Source of the DNA: Albidovulum marisflavi
GTDB taxonomy: Bacteria; Pseudomonadota; Alphaproteobacteria; Rhodobacterales; Rhodobacteraceae
Assembly: GCF_025751435.1 (NCBI RefSeq)
Contig: NZ_JAOWKY010000006.1
Location: 181,259 to 245,258, forward strand
DNA: 64,000 bases
Direction of reading: 5' to 3'
Shown here: positions 38,557 through 46,982 of the stretch, one piece after another
Position numbering within the stretch: the stretch's first letter is position 1
How the letters are laid out: each line of letters opens with the position of its first letter
Notes under the pieces: generated by a model
Databases searched by the model: none
What the model saw: only the letters and a program-made list of their open reading frames with translations
Told to the model about the DNA's origin: nothing
Position numbers and translations under genes: made by a program

Positions 38557-40143
38557 ATGAACGACGAACTGAGGTACCTGCTTCATCGAACTGCGCAGGG
38601 CAAGCACAGCCGCCGCGCGTTTCTAGGGCGGGCCGGGGCGCTTGGGATGTCCGCGGCCATGGCCAACACGCTGCTGGCCGGTGCCGCCCAGGCGCAGGAG
38701 CCCAAAAAGGGTGGCATGATCCGCATGGGCATGCAGGGCGGCGAAAGCACGAACACGCTTGACCCGGCGCTCGCGGCTTCAGAGGTTCCCTTTGCCGTGA
38801 ACATGACCTGGGGCGAGATGCTGACGGACGTCGATGCCGACGGCAATTTGGACTTGCGCATCGCGGAAGAGGTCTCTTCCAGCCCGGATGCCAAGACGTG
38901 GATGTTCAAGATCCGCAAGGGTGTCGAATTCCACAACGGCAAGACCGTCACGGCCGAAGATGTGCTGGCCACCATGCAGCGCCATTCGGACGAAAACTCG
39001 CAGTCCGGCGCGCTCGGCATCGTGCAGGGCATCGAATCGATGAAGGCCGAGGGTGACATGTTCACTGTCACGCTCGAGTCGCCGAACGCCGACCTTCCCT
39101 ACCTGATGGGCGACTATCACCTGATCATCCAGCCGAACGGCGGCAAAGACGATCCGGCCGCCGGCATCGGTGCGGGCCCCTACAAGGTGGTGGTCAACGA
39201 GCCGGGCGTTCGCCACGGCTTCGAAAAGCACGCCAACTATTGGGACGACAGGATTGGTCACGCGGACCAGACCGAGATCCTGGTCATCAACGATACGACC
39301 GCGCGCGTGGCCGCCCTTCAGGCCGGTCAGGTGCACATGATCAACCGTGTGGACCCCAAGGTCTATGGCCTGCTGAAAAAGGCGCCAGGCATCCTCGTGC
39401 ACGCGACACCAGGCAGGGGACACTATGTCTTCATCATGCACTGCACCGCGGCGCCGTTTGATAACAATGACCTGCGGATGGCGCTGAAGCTGGCGATCAA
39501 CCGTCAAGAGCTGGTGGACAAGGTTCTGGGTGGTCTCGGTTCGGTCGGAAACGACTTCCCGATCAACTCGGCCTATCCGCTGTTCGACGACACGATCCCG
39601 CAGCGGGAATACGATCCCGAGCAGGCGGCGTTCTATTACAAGAAGTCGGGACATGACGGCAGCCCGATCATTCTGCGCACGGCCTCCGGGGCCTTCCCCG
39701 GAGCGGTCGAGGCCGCGCAACTATATCAGCAGACGGCCTCTGCGGCAGGGATCCCGCTGGAAATCAAGCGCGAGCCGGATGACGGCTACTGGTCCGATGT
39801 CTGGAACGTTCAGCCGTTCTGCGCCTCTTATTGGGGTGGGCGTCCGGTCCAGGATCAGATGTATTCGACGGCCTACCTGTCGACCGCCGAATGGAACGAC
39901 ACCAAGTTCAGCAACGAGAAGTTCGACAGCCTTCTGATCGCGGCGCGGGCGGAACTGGACAACGCCAAGCGCAAGGCCATGTACTCTGAGATGGCCCACA
40001 TCCTTCGCGACGAGGGCGGGCTGATCTGCCCGATGTTCAACGACTTCGTCGAGGGTGTCAGCGAAACGATCGCGGGGTGGCGTTCCGACCCCAATGGCGA
40101 ACTGATGAACGGTCGCGCGCACGTCAAGTGCTGGCTGGCCTGA
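38557..40143 (+). CDS. ABC transporter substrate-binding protein, oligopeptide type (paralogue 2)
   Basis: This 528-residue SBP_bac_5 protein has a twin-arginine leader (KHSRRAFLGRAGALGMSA) ending AQA. The mature part, EPKKGGMIRMGMQGGESTNTLDPAL, parallels paralogue 1 throughout, and the C-terminal half is nearly the same, ending GGLICPMFNDFVEG. Differences cluster in the lobe facing the ligand (for example FEKHANYWDD where paralogue 1 has FERNADDWNQ), so the pair may offer two ligand specificities to one permease. AGGGGAGG precedes the ATG. The first permease starts 10 bases after the stop. Confidence 0.93.
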   Translation: MNDELRYLLHRTAQGKHSRRAFLGRAGALGMSAAMANTLLAGAAQAQEPKKGGMIRMGMQGGESTNTLDPALAASEVPFAVNMTWGEMLTDVDADGNLDLRIAEEVSSSPDAKTWMFKIRKGVEFHNGKTVTAEDVLATMQRHSDENSQSGALGIVQGIESMKAEGDMFTVTLESPNADLPYLMGDYHLIIQPNGGKDDPAAGIGAGPYKVVVNEPGVRHGFEKHANYWDDRIGHADQTEILVINDTTARVAALQAGQVHMINRVDPKVYGLLKKAPGILVHATPGRGHYVFIMHCTAAPFDNNDLRMALKLAINRQELVDKVLGGLGSVGNDFPINSAYPLFDDTIPQREYDPEQAAFYYKKSGHDGSPIILRTASGAFPGAVEAAQLYQQTASAAGIPLEIKREPDDGYWSDVWNVQPFCASYWGGRPVQDQMYSTAYLSTAEWNDTKFSNEKFDSLLIAARAELDNAKRKAMYSEMAHILRDEGGLICPMFNDFVEGVSETIAGWRSDPNGELMNGRAHVKCWLA

Positions 40144-40153
40144 GGCGTATGGA

Positions 40154-41110
40154 ATGCATCCCATCTTGAAACTGGTGGCTCAGCGAGTATCGCTGGGCCT
40201 GGTTCTGCTCCTTGCCGCGTCGGCCTTGATCTTCATCGGGGTGGAGCTTCTGCCTGGCGACGTGGCGCAATCCATCCTGGGCCAGTCCGCCACCGAAACC
40301 TCGCTTCGCAACCTGCGCGAAGAGCTGGGGTTGAACGAACCGGCACTGACACGCTACTTCAACTGGCTGTTCGCTGCCCTCCAGGGGGATCTTGGCACCG
40401 CGCTGACGAACGGACAGAGCATTTCGAAGGCGGTTGGCGAACGGCTGGGCAACACGCTGTTCCTGGCATTCTGGGCGGCGATCATCTCGGTGCCTTTGGC
40501 CATCATTCTTGGCCTGATCGCCGTACGCTACCGCAATCGCTGGCCGGACAAGCTGATCTCGGGGATCACGCTTTCCACGATCTCTCTTCCAGAGTTCGTG
40601 GCGGGCTATCTGCTGATGTATCTGTTGACCGTTCAGTTTCGGGTCTTTTCGCCGATCTCGACGATCTATGCCGGCATGAGCCTGGGTGAAAAGCTGTCTG
40701 CGATCGCGCTGCCGGTGATGGTGCTGGTGTTGGTGGTTCTTGCCCACATGATGCGCATGACGCGCGCTGCGATCCTTAACGTCATGCAGTCCGCCTATAT
40801 CGAGACGGCAGAACTCAAGGGGCTGCGCCCCTTCGTGATCATCGCGCGCCATGCATTCCCCAATGCGGTCGCGCCGGTGGTGAACGTGGTCATGCTGAAC
40901 CTTGCCTATCTGGTCGTGGGCGTCGTCGTGGTCGAGGTCGTCTTCGTCTATCCCGGCATGGGGCAGTACCTGGTCGATCACGTGACCAAGCGCGACCTGC
41001 CGGTTGTGCAGGCCTGCGGGCTTATCTTCGCGGCGGTCTACATCGGCCTTAACATCATGGCCGATGTGATCTCCATCCTTGCCAACCCGCGACTGAGGCA
41101 CCCGAAATGA
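40154..41110 (+). CDS. ABC transporter permease, DppB type
   Basis: This 318-residue inner-membrane permease has an N-terminal helix (VSLGLVLLLAASALIFIGVEL), the large loop with SATETSLRNLREELGL, and five further helices. ALPVMVLVLVVLAHMMRMTRAAILNVMQSAYIETAELKGL contains the EAA-type coupling helix that contacts the ATPase. The DppB/OppB family pairs with a DppC-type subunit, here the next gene, which overlaps by 4 bases (ATGA). It gives one half of the membrane channel for the two binding proteins upstream. Confidence 0.94.
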   Translation: MHPILKLVAQRVSLGLVLLLAASALIFIGVELLPGDVAQSILGQSATETSLRNLREELGLNEPALTRYFNWLFAALQGDLGTALTNGQSISKAVGERLGNTLFLAFWAAIISVPLAIILGLIAVRYRNRWPDKLISGITLSTISLPEFVAGYLLMYLLTVQFRVFSPISTIYAGMSLGEKLSAIALPVMVLVLVVLAHMMRMTRAAILNVMQSAYIETAELKGLRPFVIIARHAFPNAVAPVVNVVMLNLAYLVVGVVVVEVVFVYPGMGQYLVDHVTKRDLPVVQACGLIFAAVYIGLNIMADVISILANPRLRHPK

Positions 41111-41940
41111 GCCGCATTCCCGTTTCGGCCATGATCGGTCTTATCCTGACCGCGGCCTTCTTCCTCACGGCGATCTTCGCCAATGTCATCGCCCCCTACG
41201 GCCTGAACCAGACCGTGGGCGACGTTTGGGAAACCCCCTTCTGGTCAGCTGAGCCCTCGCAGTACCTGCTGGGCACCGACAACATCGGCCGCGATCTGCT
41301 AAGCCGCATGATCTACGGCTGCCAGATCACGATCTTTCTGGCCACCGCCGCAACCATCGTCAGCTTCGCCACGGGATCGATCCTCGGCTTCACGGCCGCG
41401 GTGCTTGGCGGATGGGTCGATCAGGTGATGTCGCGCATCGTCGATCTGTTCATGTCCCTGCCTTCGCTGATCCTGGCGCTGGTCATCCTGTCGGTGATGC
41501 AGGTCACGCTTCCGGTTCTGGTGATCGTGATCGGGCTTCTGGATTCTACCCGTGTCTACCGTCTGTCGCGCGCCGTCGCGGTCGACATCGTGGTCATGGA
41601 CTATGTCGAGGCCGCGCGCCTTCGGGGCGAAGGCACGCGCTGGATCGTGCTGCGGGAAATCCTGCCCAATGCGCTGTCGCCGCTTGTCGCGGAACTGGGG
41701 CTTCGCTTCATCTTCGCGGTGCTGTTCATCTCGACCCTGTCGTTCCTGGGGCTTGGTGTGCAGCCGCCGCTGGCCGACTGGGGCGGGATGGTCAAGGAAA
41801 ACAAGGAAGGACTGGTCTACGGCATCTCTGCTGCGCTGGTCCCGGCGATAGCCATCGCGGCGCTGGCGATCTCGGTCAACCTGGTGGCGGACTGGATCCT
41901 GAACCGCACCACCTCGCTGAAAGGAGGCCGCGGTGCCTGA
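41107..41940 (+). CDS. ABC transporter permease, DppC type
   Basis: This 277-residue inner-membrane permease has an N-terminal helix, a short loop with YLLGTDNIGRDLLSRMIYG (the DppC-family signature), then helices with the coupling loop VDIVVMDYVEAARLRGEGTRWIVLREILPNALSPL. The C-terminal FLGLGVQPPLADWGGMVKENKEGL is also typical of DppC. Its start overlaps the DppB-type gene and its stop overlaps the ATPase start, so the three are translated together at matched levels. Confidence 0.94.
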   Translation: MSRIPVSAMIGLILTAAFFLTAIFANVIAPYGLNQTVGDVWETPFWSAEPSQYLLGTDNIGRDLLSRMIYGCQITIFLATAATIVSFATGSILGFTAAVLGGWVDQVMSRIVDLFMSLPSLILALVILSVMQVTLPVLVIVIGLLDSTRVYRLSRAVAVDIVVMDYVEAARLRGEGTRWIVLREILPNALSPLVAELGLRFIFAVLFISTLSFLGLGVQPPLADWGGMVKENKEGLVYGISAALVPAIAIAALAISVNLVADWILNRTTSLKGGRGA

Positions 41941-43570
41941 CATTCTCCTGGACGTCCGCAACCTGAAGATCGGGGCGACGGTCTATCCGCCCGGCGAAGC
42001 ACCGCAGGATATCGAGATCGTGCATGGCGTGTCCTTCACGCTGGAAAAGGGCAAGGTCCTTGGCCTGATCGGGGAGTCCGGCGCCGGCAAGTCGACCATT
42101 GGGCTTTCCTCGATGGCCTATGGCCGCGGCGGGGTGCGCATCACCGGTGGCGAGGTATTCGTGAATGGCCGCGATATTCTGAGGATGCGCGCAGCTGGAC
42201 TGCGCGCGCTGCGCGGGCATGAAGTCACCTACGTCGCCCAGTCCGCGGCGGCCGCCTTCAACCCGGCCAAGAAGATCATGGACCAGGTGATCGAGACCAC
42301 GCTGATGCACGGCCTGGCCAGCCGGGCGGAGGCCGAAAAGCGCGCGGTGACACTGTTCAAGAAGCTTGGACTGCCGAACCCCGAAACCTTCGGCAACCGC
42401 TATCCGCACCAGGTTTCCGGCGGGCAGCTGCAACGGGCGATGACCGCGATGGCGCTATGTCCCGAGCCTGATCTGGTCGTCTTCGACGAGCCGACCACGG
42501 CGCTGGACGTGACCACCCAGATTGACGTCCTTGCTGCGATCAAGGAGGCGATTCACGCGACCGGAGTCGCCGCGCTGTACATCACGCACGATCTGGCTGT
42601 CGTTGCGCAGGTGTCGGACGACATCATGGTTCTGCGCCACGGAAAGACCGTTGAATACGGGACGGTGAGCCAGATCATCGAGACCCCGAAGGAAGAGTAT
42701 ACACAAGCGCTTGTTTCGGTTCACGCCATATTGCACGAGGAAAAGAAACCTGCGGGCGAACCTCTGCTGAAGGTCGAAAACGTCACCGCGCGCTACAAGG
42801 GCACCAAGTTCGACGTTCTCAAGAATGTCAGCGTCGAGCTTTACCCCGGTCAGACTCTGGCCGTGGTGGGCGAAAGCGGATCGGGAAAATCGACGCTTGC
42901 GCGCGCGATCACCGGCCTGCTTCCGCCTTCCAAGGGGCGCATCAGCTTTGCCGGTCGGGAACTGTCGGCGGAACTCAAGGACCGCAAGCGTGAGGATCTG
43001 CGCGAGTTGCAGATGATCTACCAGATGGCCGACGTTGCGATGAACCCGCGCCACACCGTCGGAACGATCATTGGCCGCCCGCTTGAGTTCTACTTTGGCC
43101 TGAAAGGCGAGGCAAAGCGCAAGCGCGTCCAGGAGTTGCTGGACGAGATCGAGATGGGCAAGGGTTTCATCGATCGTTATCCGGCAGAGCTTTCGGGCGG
43201 GCAGAAGCAGCGCGTCTGCATCGCGCGCGCGCTGGCGGCCAAGCCCAAGTTGATCATCTGCGACGAGGTGACATCGGCCCTTGACCCGCTGGTTGCCGCG
43301 GGGATCCTGCGGCTCTTGCTGGAACTGCAAAGGATCGAGGGCGTCGCCTACCTGTTCATCACCCACGATCTTGCGACGGTAAAGTCCATCGCGGATTCCA
43401 TTGCGGTCATGTACCAGGGCGCGGTCCAGCGCTACGGCGGCAAGACCGACGTGCTGACGCCGCCCTTCGACGACTATACCGACCTGTTGCTGTCGTCGGT
43501 TCCAGAGATGAAGCTCGGCTGGCTGGAGCATGTGTTGGCCCACCGCCGAATGGAGAGTGCGGGAAATTGA
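41933..43570 (+). CDS. ABC transporter ATP-binding protein, fused DppD-DppF type
   Basis: This 545-residue double ATPase has domain 1 (about 1-270) with Walker A GESGAGKST, signature VSGGQLQRAMT and Walker B VVFDEPTTALD, and domain 2 (about 275-535) with GESGSGKST, LSGGQKQRVCIARAL and LIICDEVTSALD. The fusion replaces the usual separate DppD and DppF proteins. It starts at GTG with AAAGGAGG upstream and overlaps the permease stop by 8 bases. Together with the two permeases and two binding proteins it makes a complete importer. Confidence 0.95.
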   Translation: MPDILLDVRNLKIGATVYPPGEAPQDIEIVHGVSFTLEKGKVLGLIGESGAGKSTIGLSSMAYGRGGVRITGGEVFVNGRDILRMRAAGLRALRGHEVTYVAQSAAAAFNPAKKIMDQVIETTLMHGLASRAEAEKRAVTLFKKLGLPNPETFGNRYPHQVSGGQLQRAMTAMALCPEPDLVVFDEPTTALDVTTQIDVLAAIKEAIHATGVAALYITHDLAVVAQVSDDIMVLRHGKTVEYGTVSQIIETPKEEYTQALVSVHAILHEEKKPAGEPLLKVENVTARYKGTKFDVLKNVSVELYPGQTLAVVGESGSGKSTLARAITGLLPPSKGRISFAGRELSAELKDRKREDLRELQMIYQMADVAMNPRHTVGTIIGRPLEFYFGLKGEAKRKRVQELLDEIEMGKGFIDRYPAELSGGQKQRVCIARALAAKPKLIICDEVTSALDPLVAAGILRLLLELQRIEGVAYLFITHDLATVKSIADSIAVMYQGAVQRYGGKTDVLTPPFDDYTDLLLSSVPEMKLGWLEHVLAHRRMESAGN

Positions 43571-44403
43571 GCCACAACAAACTGCTGCTCATCATCCTTG
43601 ATGGGGTTCCCTACGCCAACTGGCGCAGGCTTTTCGGCAACCTTGAGGGCTGGGTGGAGGCAGGGGAGGCGCGCGTCTGGCGGATGCGGTCGGTTCTGCC
43701 GTCGACCTCGGCCTGCTGCTATGCCTCGATCCACACCGGGCTTGTGCCCCAGGTCCACCGGATCTGGGACAACGCCGACATACGGCGGCTTGAGTTTCCC
43801 GACATCTTTTCAGAGGCGACCAAGGCCGGCCTGAAAACCGGGGCCGTGACCCACAGCTACTGGTCGGAGTTCTTCAACCGTGCCCCCTTCGATGTGGTCC
43901 GCGACATCGAGTACGACGAGCCCGACGGACCGATCACGCACGGCCGCTTTCACACGATGCATGGCTACGGCAACATCAACCAGATGACACCCGCCGACTA
44001 TGACCTGTTCGGCACGCTGACGCGGCTGTGCGAGTTCAAAGGCATCGACTACGGCCTCCTGCATACATGCACGCTGGATAGCATGGGGCACCGTTTCTAC
44101 CACGACTGCGAAGAGATGGACAACGCCTGCGCCAAGATGGACGGGACGCTCGCGCCCTTTGTCGACCGCTGGCGCAGCGCCGGGTACGAGGTGATCGTGA
44201 CCGCCGACCACGGGCAGGACGCGCGTGGCCATCACGGTGGAACGGGGCCTGATCAGCGCGATTTTGCCTTGTACTACTTCGGTTCGGCCGAGGGGCCGTC
44301 ACCGGACGTCGTGCTGGACCAGCTTGCGCTTGCGCCGACGGTGCTCAACCGGCTGGGCGTGCCGATCCCCGAGACGATGAGGGCCGCGCCCTTCCTGGCC
44401 TGA
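43567..44403 (+). CDS. Phosphodiesterase/nucleotide pyrophosphatase-like enzyme (alkaline phosphatase fold)
   Basis: This 278-residue protein keeps alkaline phosphatase superfamily metal ligands: Asp12 in LLIILDGVPY, a candidate Ser/Thr nucleophile in VLPSTSACCYASIHTGL, Asp/His in TLDSMGHRFYHD and VTADHGQDARGHHGG. No signal peptide is seen, so it is cytoplasmic. It begins at TTG within TTGA, overlapping the ATPase stop by 4 bases, so it belongs to the transporter operon and probably acts on the imported compound. Type I phosphodiesterases cleave phosphate diesters such as nucleotides or phospho-lipid headgroups; phosphocholine- or glycerophosphocholine-like substrates would suit the neighbourhood but this is inference. 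Confidence 0.85.
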   Translation: MSHNKLLLIILDGVPYANWRRLFGNLEGWVEAGEARVWRMRSVLPSTSACCYASIHTGLVPQVHRIWDNADIRRLEFPDIFSEATKAGLKTGAVTHSYWSEFFNRAPFDVVRDIEYDEPDGPITHGRFHTMHGYGNINQMTPADYDLFGTLTRLCEFKGIDYGLLHTCTLDSMGHRFYHDCEEMDNACAKMDGTLAPFVDRWRSAGYEVIVTADHGQDARGHHGGTGPDQRDFALYYFGSAEGPSPDVVLDQLALAPTVLNRLGVPIPETMRAAPFLA

Positions 44404-44408
44404 GGGGG

Positions 44409-45365
44409 CTAGAACCTGGGACCGAACCAGCGCCGCCGCCGGGGGGCCGCCATGGTCGCGGTGAGCGATGGCAGCGGCCTGCGTGAGGGCGTGATCAGTA
44501 TCGCGGTCAGCACAAGCGCGCCGGCCAGCACCTCACGCAGGCCGACCGCTTCGCCGAAGGCCAGCCAACCCACCGCAAACATCGTGGGAAGTTCGATGCT
44601 GCCGAGCGCGGCGGCCTTCGCGCCGCCGATCTTCGGCACGAAGACGGTGTACAGAATCTGGGGGATCAGCGCCGAAAACAGGCCCAGCGACAGCGCCAGC
44701 ATCCACTGGTCAGAGGTTGAGGGCAGCACCGCCTCGGTCGGATAGGTCAGGATCAGCGGCACCAGACCTGAGGCCGAGCCGATGGCAAAGATGCCGATGC
44801 GCGACACGGGTGGCAACACATGAAGCTTGCGCGCCAGAACGTTGATCGAAATGCCGAATGCCAAGGGCGCCGCCAGCGCGAATACGATCGCGAGCAGCGC
44901 CACCGGCGCGGCGGAGCCGGTAGAGCGGGCCGCAAGCCCGGCAGCCAGAAGGATCAGGGCGCCGCCGGCCGCGGCCCTCAGGCTGGGCCGGTCGGAAAAC
45001 AGAAGCCAGCCCACGACCAGCGTGAACAGCGGATAGGTCATGTAAAGGACACCCGCCGCCGACACCGGCATCAGCGTCAGCGCCTTGACATAGCCGACCC
45101 ATCCAAGCCCCACGGCCAGTCCCGAAAAATAGCCCCAAAGGCTCGCCTTGCCCTGCTCGCCTTTCAGCTTGAGAAAAGGCAGAAACGCTATGGCGGGAAA
45201 CATGTAGCGGAAGAACGCGATGGCGGGTGGCGCTATTCCCGCTTCGGTCAGGCTGCGGGCAAAGAATGGCACGCAGCCGAAAAAGATCGTGGAGATGCCT
45301 ACGGCGACGATGCCCACCATCGGAATGTCGGTCCAGCCGATCCGAGGAGCGGGCGCTTCGCTCAT
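44409..45365 (-). CDS. EamA/DMT-family transporter
   Basis: This 318-residue membrane protein has two EamA repeats of five helices. Characteristic segments are IFFGCVPFFARSLTEAG at helix 1, AIAFFRYMFPAIAFLPF at helix 2, AAGVLYMTYPLFTLVVGWLLFSDRPS closing repeat 1, and the C-terminal repeat with LPTMFAVGWLAFGEAV. The C-terminus is basic (RRRRW). The start overlaps the stop of the upstream HSL-type hydrolase by 4 bases (ATGA), so the two are coupled. It might move the product or substrate of that hydrolase. It converges with the phosphodiesterase gene, 5 bases away. Confidence 0.9.
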   Translation of the reverse strand: MSEAPAPRIGWTDIPMVGIVAVGISTIFFGCVPFFARSLTEAGIAPPAIAFFRYMFPAIAFLPFLKLKGEQGKASLWGYFSGLAVGLGWVGYVKALTLMPVSAAGVLYMTYPLFTLVVGWLLFSDRPSLRAAAGGALILLAAGLAARSTGSAAPVALLAIVFALAAPLAFGISINVLARKLHVLPPVSRIGIFAIGSASGLVPLILTYPTEAVLPSTSDQWMLALSLGLFSALIPQILYTVFVPKIGGAKAAALGSIELPTMFAVGWLAFGEAVGLREVLAGALVLTAILITPSRRPLPSLTATMAAPRRRRWFGPRF

Positions 45366-46303
45366 CGGATTTCGGGCAAGGGGAACTCGCCGCGGCCGAA
45401 TGCGGCAATTGCGCCGGTGATCCGGTCGAAGGCGGCTGCGGCTTGCGGCGACATGTGCCGCGCGCGCAGGAAGCCATGGACAAGGCCAGGTGCGATTTCG
45501 CAGTGAGCGCGCCCGCCCGCCGCTGCGATGCGGGATGCGTAGTCTGGGCTGTCATCGCAAAGCGGATCACACTCGGCCGCCAGCAGGAATGCAGGCGGAA
45601 GGCCGGCGAAGTCGGTATCCGCCAAGGGCGCCGCGGTCGGGTCGCCCTTCGTGGACTGCCCCTCTGGCATGCGGATATCGCGGTAGAAGACCATGTCATC
45701 GCGGGTCAGCAAGGGGGCCTGCGCATGGGTCGCGTAGCTTCCGGTAGTGCCGATCGTATCTGCAAACGCGCCGTAGATCAGAACCTTCCCGATCAGGGGG
45801 ACCCCGCTTCCGCGCAGTGCGTGGGCTGTCGCGGCGGCAAGGTTTGCACCTGCGCTGTCGCCGGCAAGGATGATCGAGCCGCCATGCGCCTGGTGGATCG
45901 CGCGGGTGGCGTTGCGGCAATCCTCGAAAGCGGCGGGATGGCGGTGTTCGGGTGCAAGACGGTAATCGACGGAGACGACGCGGTAGCCGGTCCTGGCGCA
46001 TATCTCGGCGCAGACATCGTCGTGGCTTTCCAGCCCGCCGACGACATATCCGCCGCCGTGAAAGTAGACGACCGTGACATCGGCATCACCGCAAAGGTAT
46101 TCCCGGCAGGGTACGCCCGCATGGCTGCGGTCGGTCGTCGTGACGCCCGGCGGGTGGGGCACGCGGAAGCTCGCGCACATGGCATCGTAGACTCTGCGCT
46201 GATCCTCGATCGAGAAGCTGGCGGTGTCGTCGGGATAGCTGGCCTGGGTCTTGCGGATGAAGGCCCAGATCTCGTCGGATATCAGCTTCGCGTAGTCGGT
46301 CAT
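45362..46303 (-). CDS. Alpha/beta hydrolase, HSL family esterase
   Basis: This 313-residue esterase of the hormone-sensitive-lipase group has VYFHGGGYVVG, the HGGG oxyanion motif, near residue 79, and GDSAGANLA, the Ser nucleophile elbow, near 150. DPLCDDSPDYA holds the acid and PGLVHGFL the catalytic histidine. It has no signal peptide. The ATG giving MTDYAKLI has a GGGGTG site just upstream; the open frame above it is not supported. It is followed by, and overlaps, an EamA transporter gene. The substrate is unknown, probably a short-chain ester. Confidence 0.92.
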   Translation of the reverse strand: MTDYAKLISDEIWAFIRKTQASYPDDTASFSIEDQRRVYDAMCASFRVPHPPGVTTTDRSHAGVPCREYLCGDADVTVVYFHGGGYVVGGLESHDDVCAEICARTGYRVVSVDYRLAPEHRHPAAFEDCRNATRAIHQAHGGSIILAGDSAGANLAAATAHALRGSGVPLIGKVLIYGAFADTIGTTGSYATHAQAPLLTRDDMVFYRDIRMPEGQSTKGDPTAAPLADTDFAGLPPAFLLAAECDPLCDDSPDYASRIAAAGGRAHCEIAPGLVHGFLRARHMSPQAAAAFDRITGAIAAFGRGEFPLPEIR

Positions 46304-46349
46304 CGGCACCCCATATACAGGTGAGTTTCGGTAGCGTTCGCGCTGGTTT

Positions 46350-46982
46350 CTAGCGCGATTGCGACATCGCACCGGCGGAAGAATGCAGTTCCGGCGCGTA
46401 TCCCGCGGAAAGTGTCGCGACGATGGGGGCAGGCGTAAGAACGGCGGCGTCGCCTGTGCCTGGGCGGGGCAGGGCGGCGGCATACCCTCCGGCGGTCCAG
46501 GGCAGCAGATGCGGGCCAAGCACAAGCGCAGGCCCGTTGGTCAGGCGCACCATGGCGCCGTCGGGCAGGCCCTGCCACGGTGCACGATGCACGAGTTTCT
46601 CGTGAGTGCGCGGTCGGATCCGCGCGGTGTGCAGCATCCGGTCGATCTCTGGTGCGCGCGGGTCATCGCCAAGTCTGGCACGGGCCCAGGCCGCCCGAAA
46701 CCTGTTGTAATCGGCCCGGCGGCATTCGGCGCAAGGTCGGTGCCCTGCGGCAAGCGCCGTCGCCTCGTCCAGAAAGAAAAGCTCGGTGTAGTGGCCGGGG
46801 CTCATGACCTTGCGCTGACGTCCCTTGAAAGAGGTCAGGCAGCAGATCCAGGCGCGCAGCCGGAATGGCGTGACGATCCGGCCCTCCGCGTCGTGCAGGA
46901 TGCCCCTGTTGCCCATGAACATCCCGCGCGTGGGGACGGCGATGATCTGACCCTCGGGCGTGACGCGGTTCTGTCGGGCCAT
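46350..46982 (-). CDS. Conserved hypothetical protein with CxxC motif
   Basis: This 210-residue protein begins MARQNRVTPEGQI and contains TRGMFMGNRGILHD, FRLRAWICCLTSFKGR, PGHYTELFFLDEAT and AAGHRPCAECRRADYNRF; the last holds a C-x2-C and could bind zinc or an iron-sulfur cluster with the upstream CC pair. I recognise it as a conserved alphaproteobacterial family without known function. There are no membrane segments. Its ATG overlaps the SDR stop by 1 base (TGATG), so it is translationally coupled to that gene, which may give a clue to its role. Confidence 0.8.
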   Translation of the reverse strand: MARQNRVTPEGQIIAVPTRGMFMGNRGILHDAEGRIVTPFRLRAWICCLTSFKGRQRKVMSPGHYTELFFLDEATALAAGHRPCAECRRADYNRFRAAWARARLGDDPRAPEIDRMLHTARIRPRTHEKLVHRAPWQGLPDGAMVRLTNGPALVLGPHLLPWTAGGYAAALPRPGTGDAAVLTPAPIVATLSAGYAPELHSSAGAMSQSR

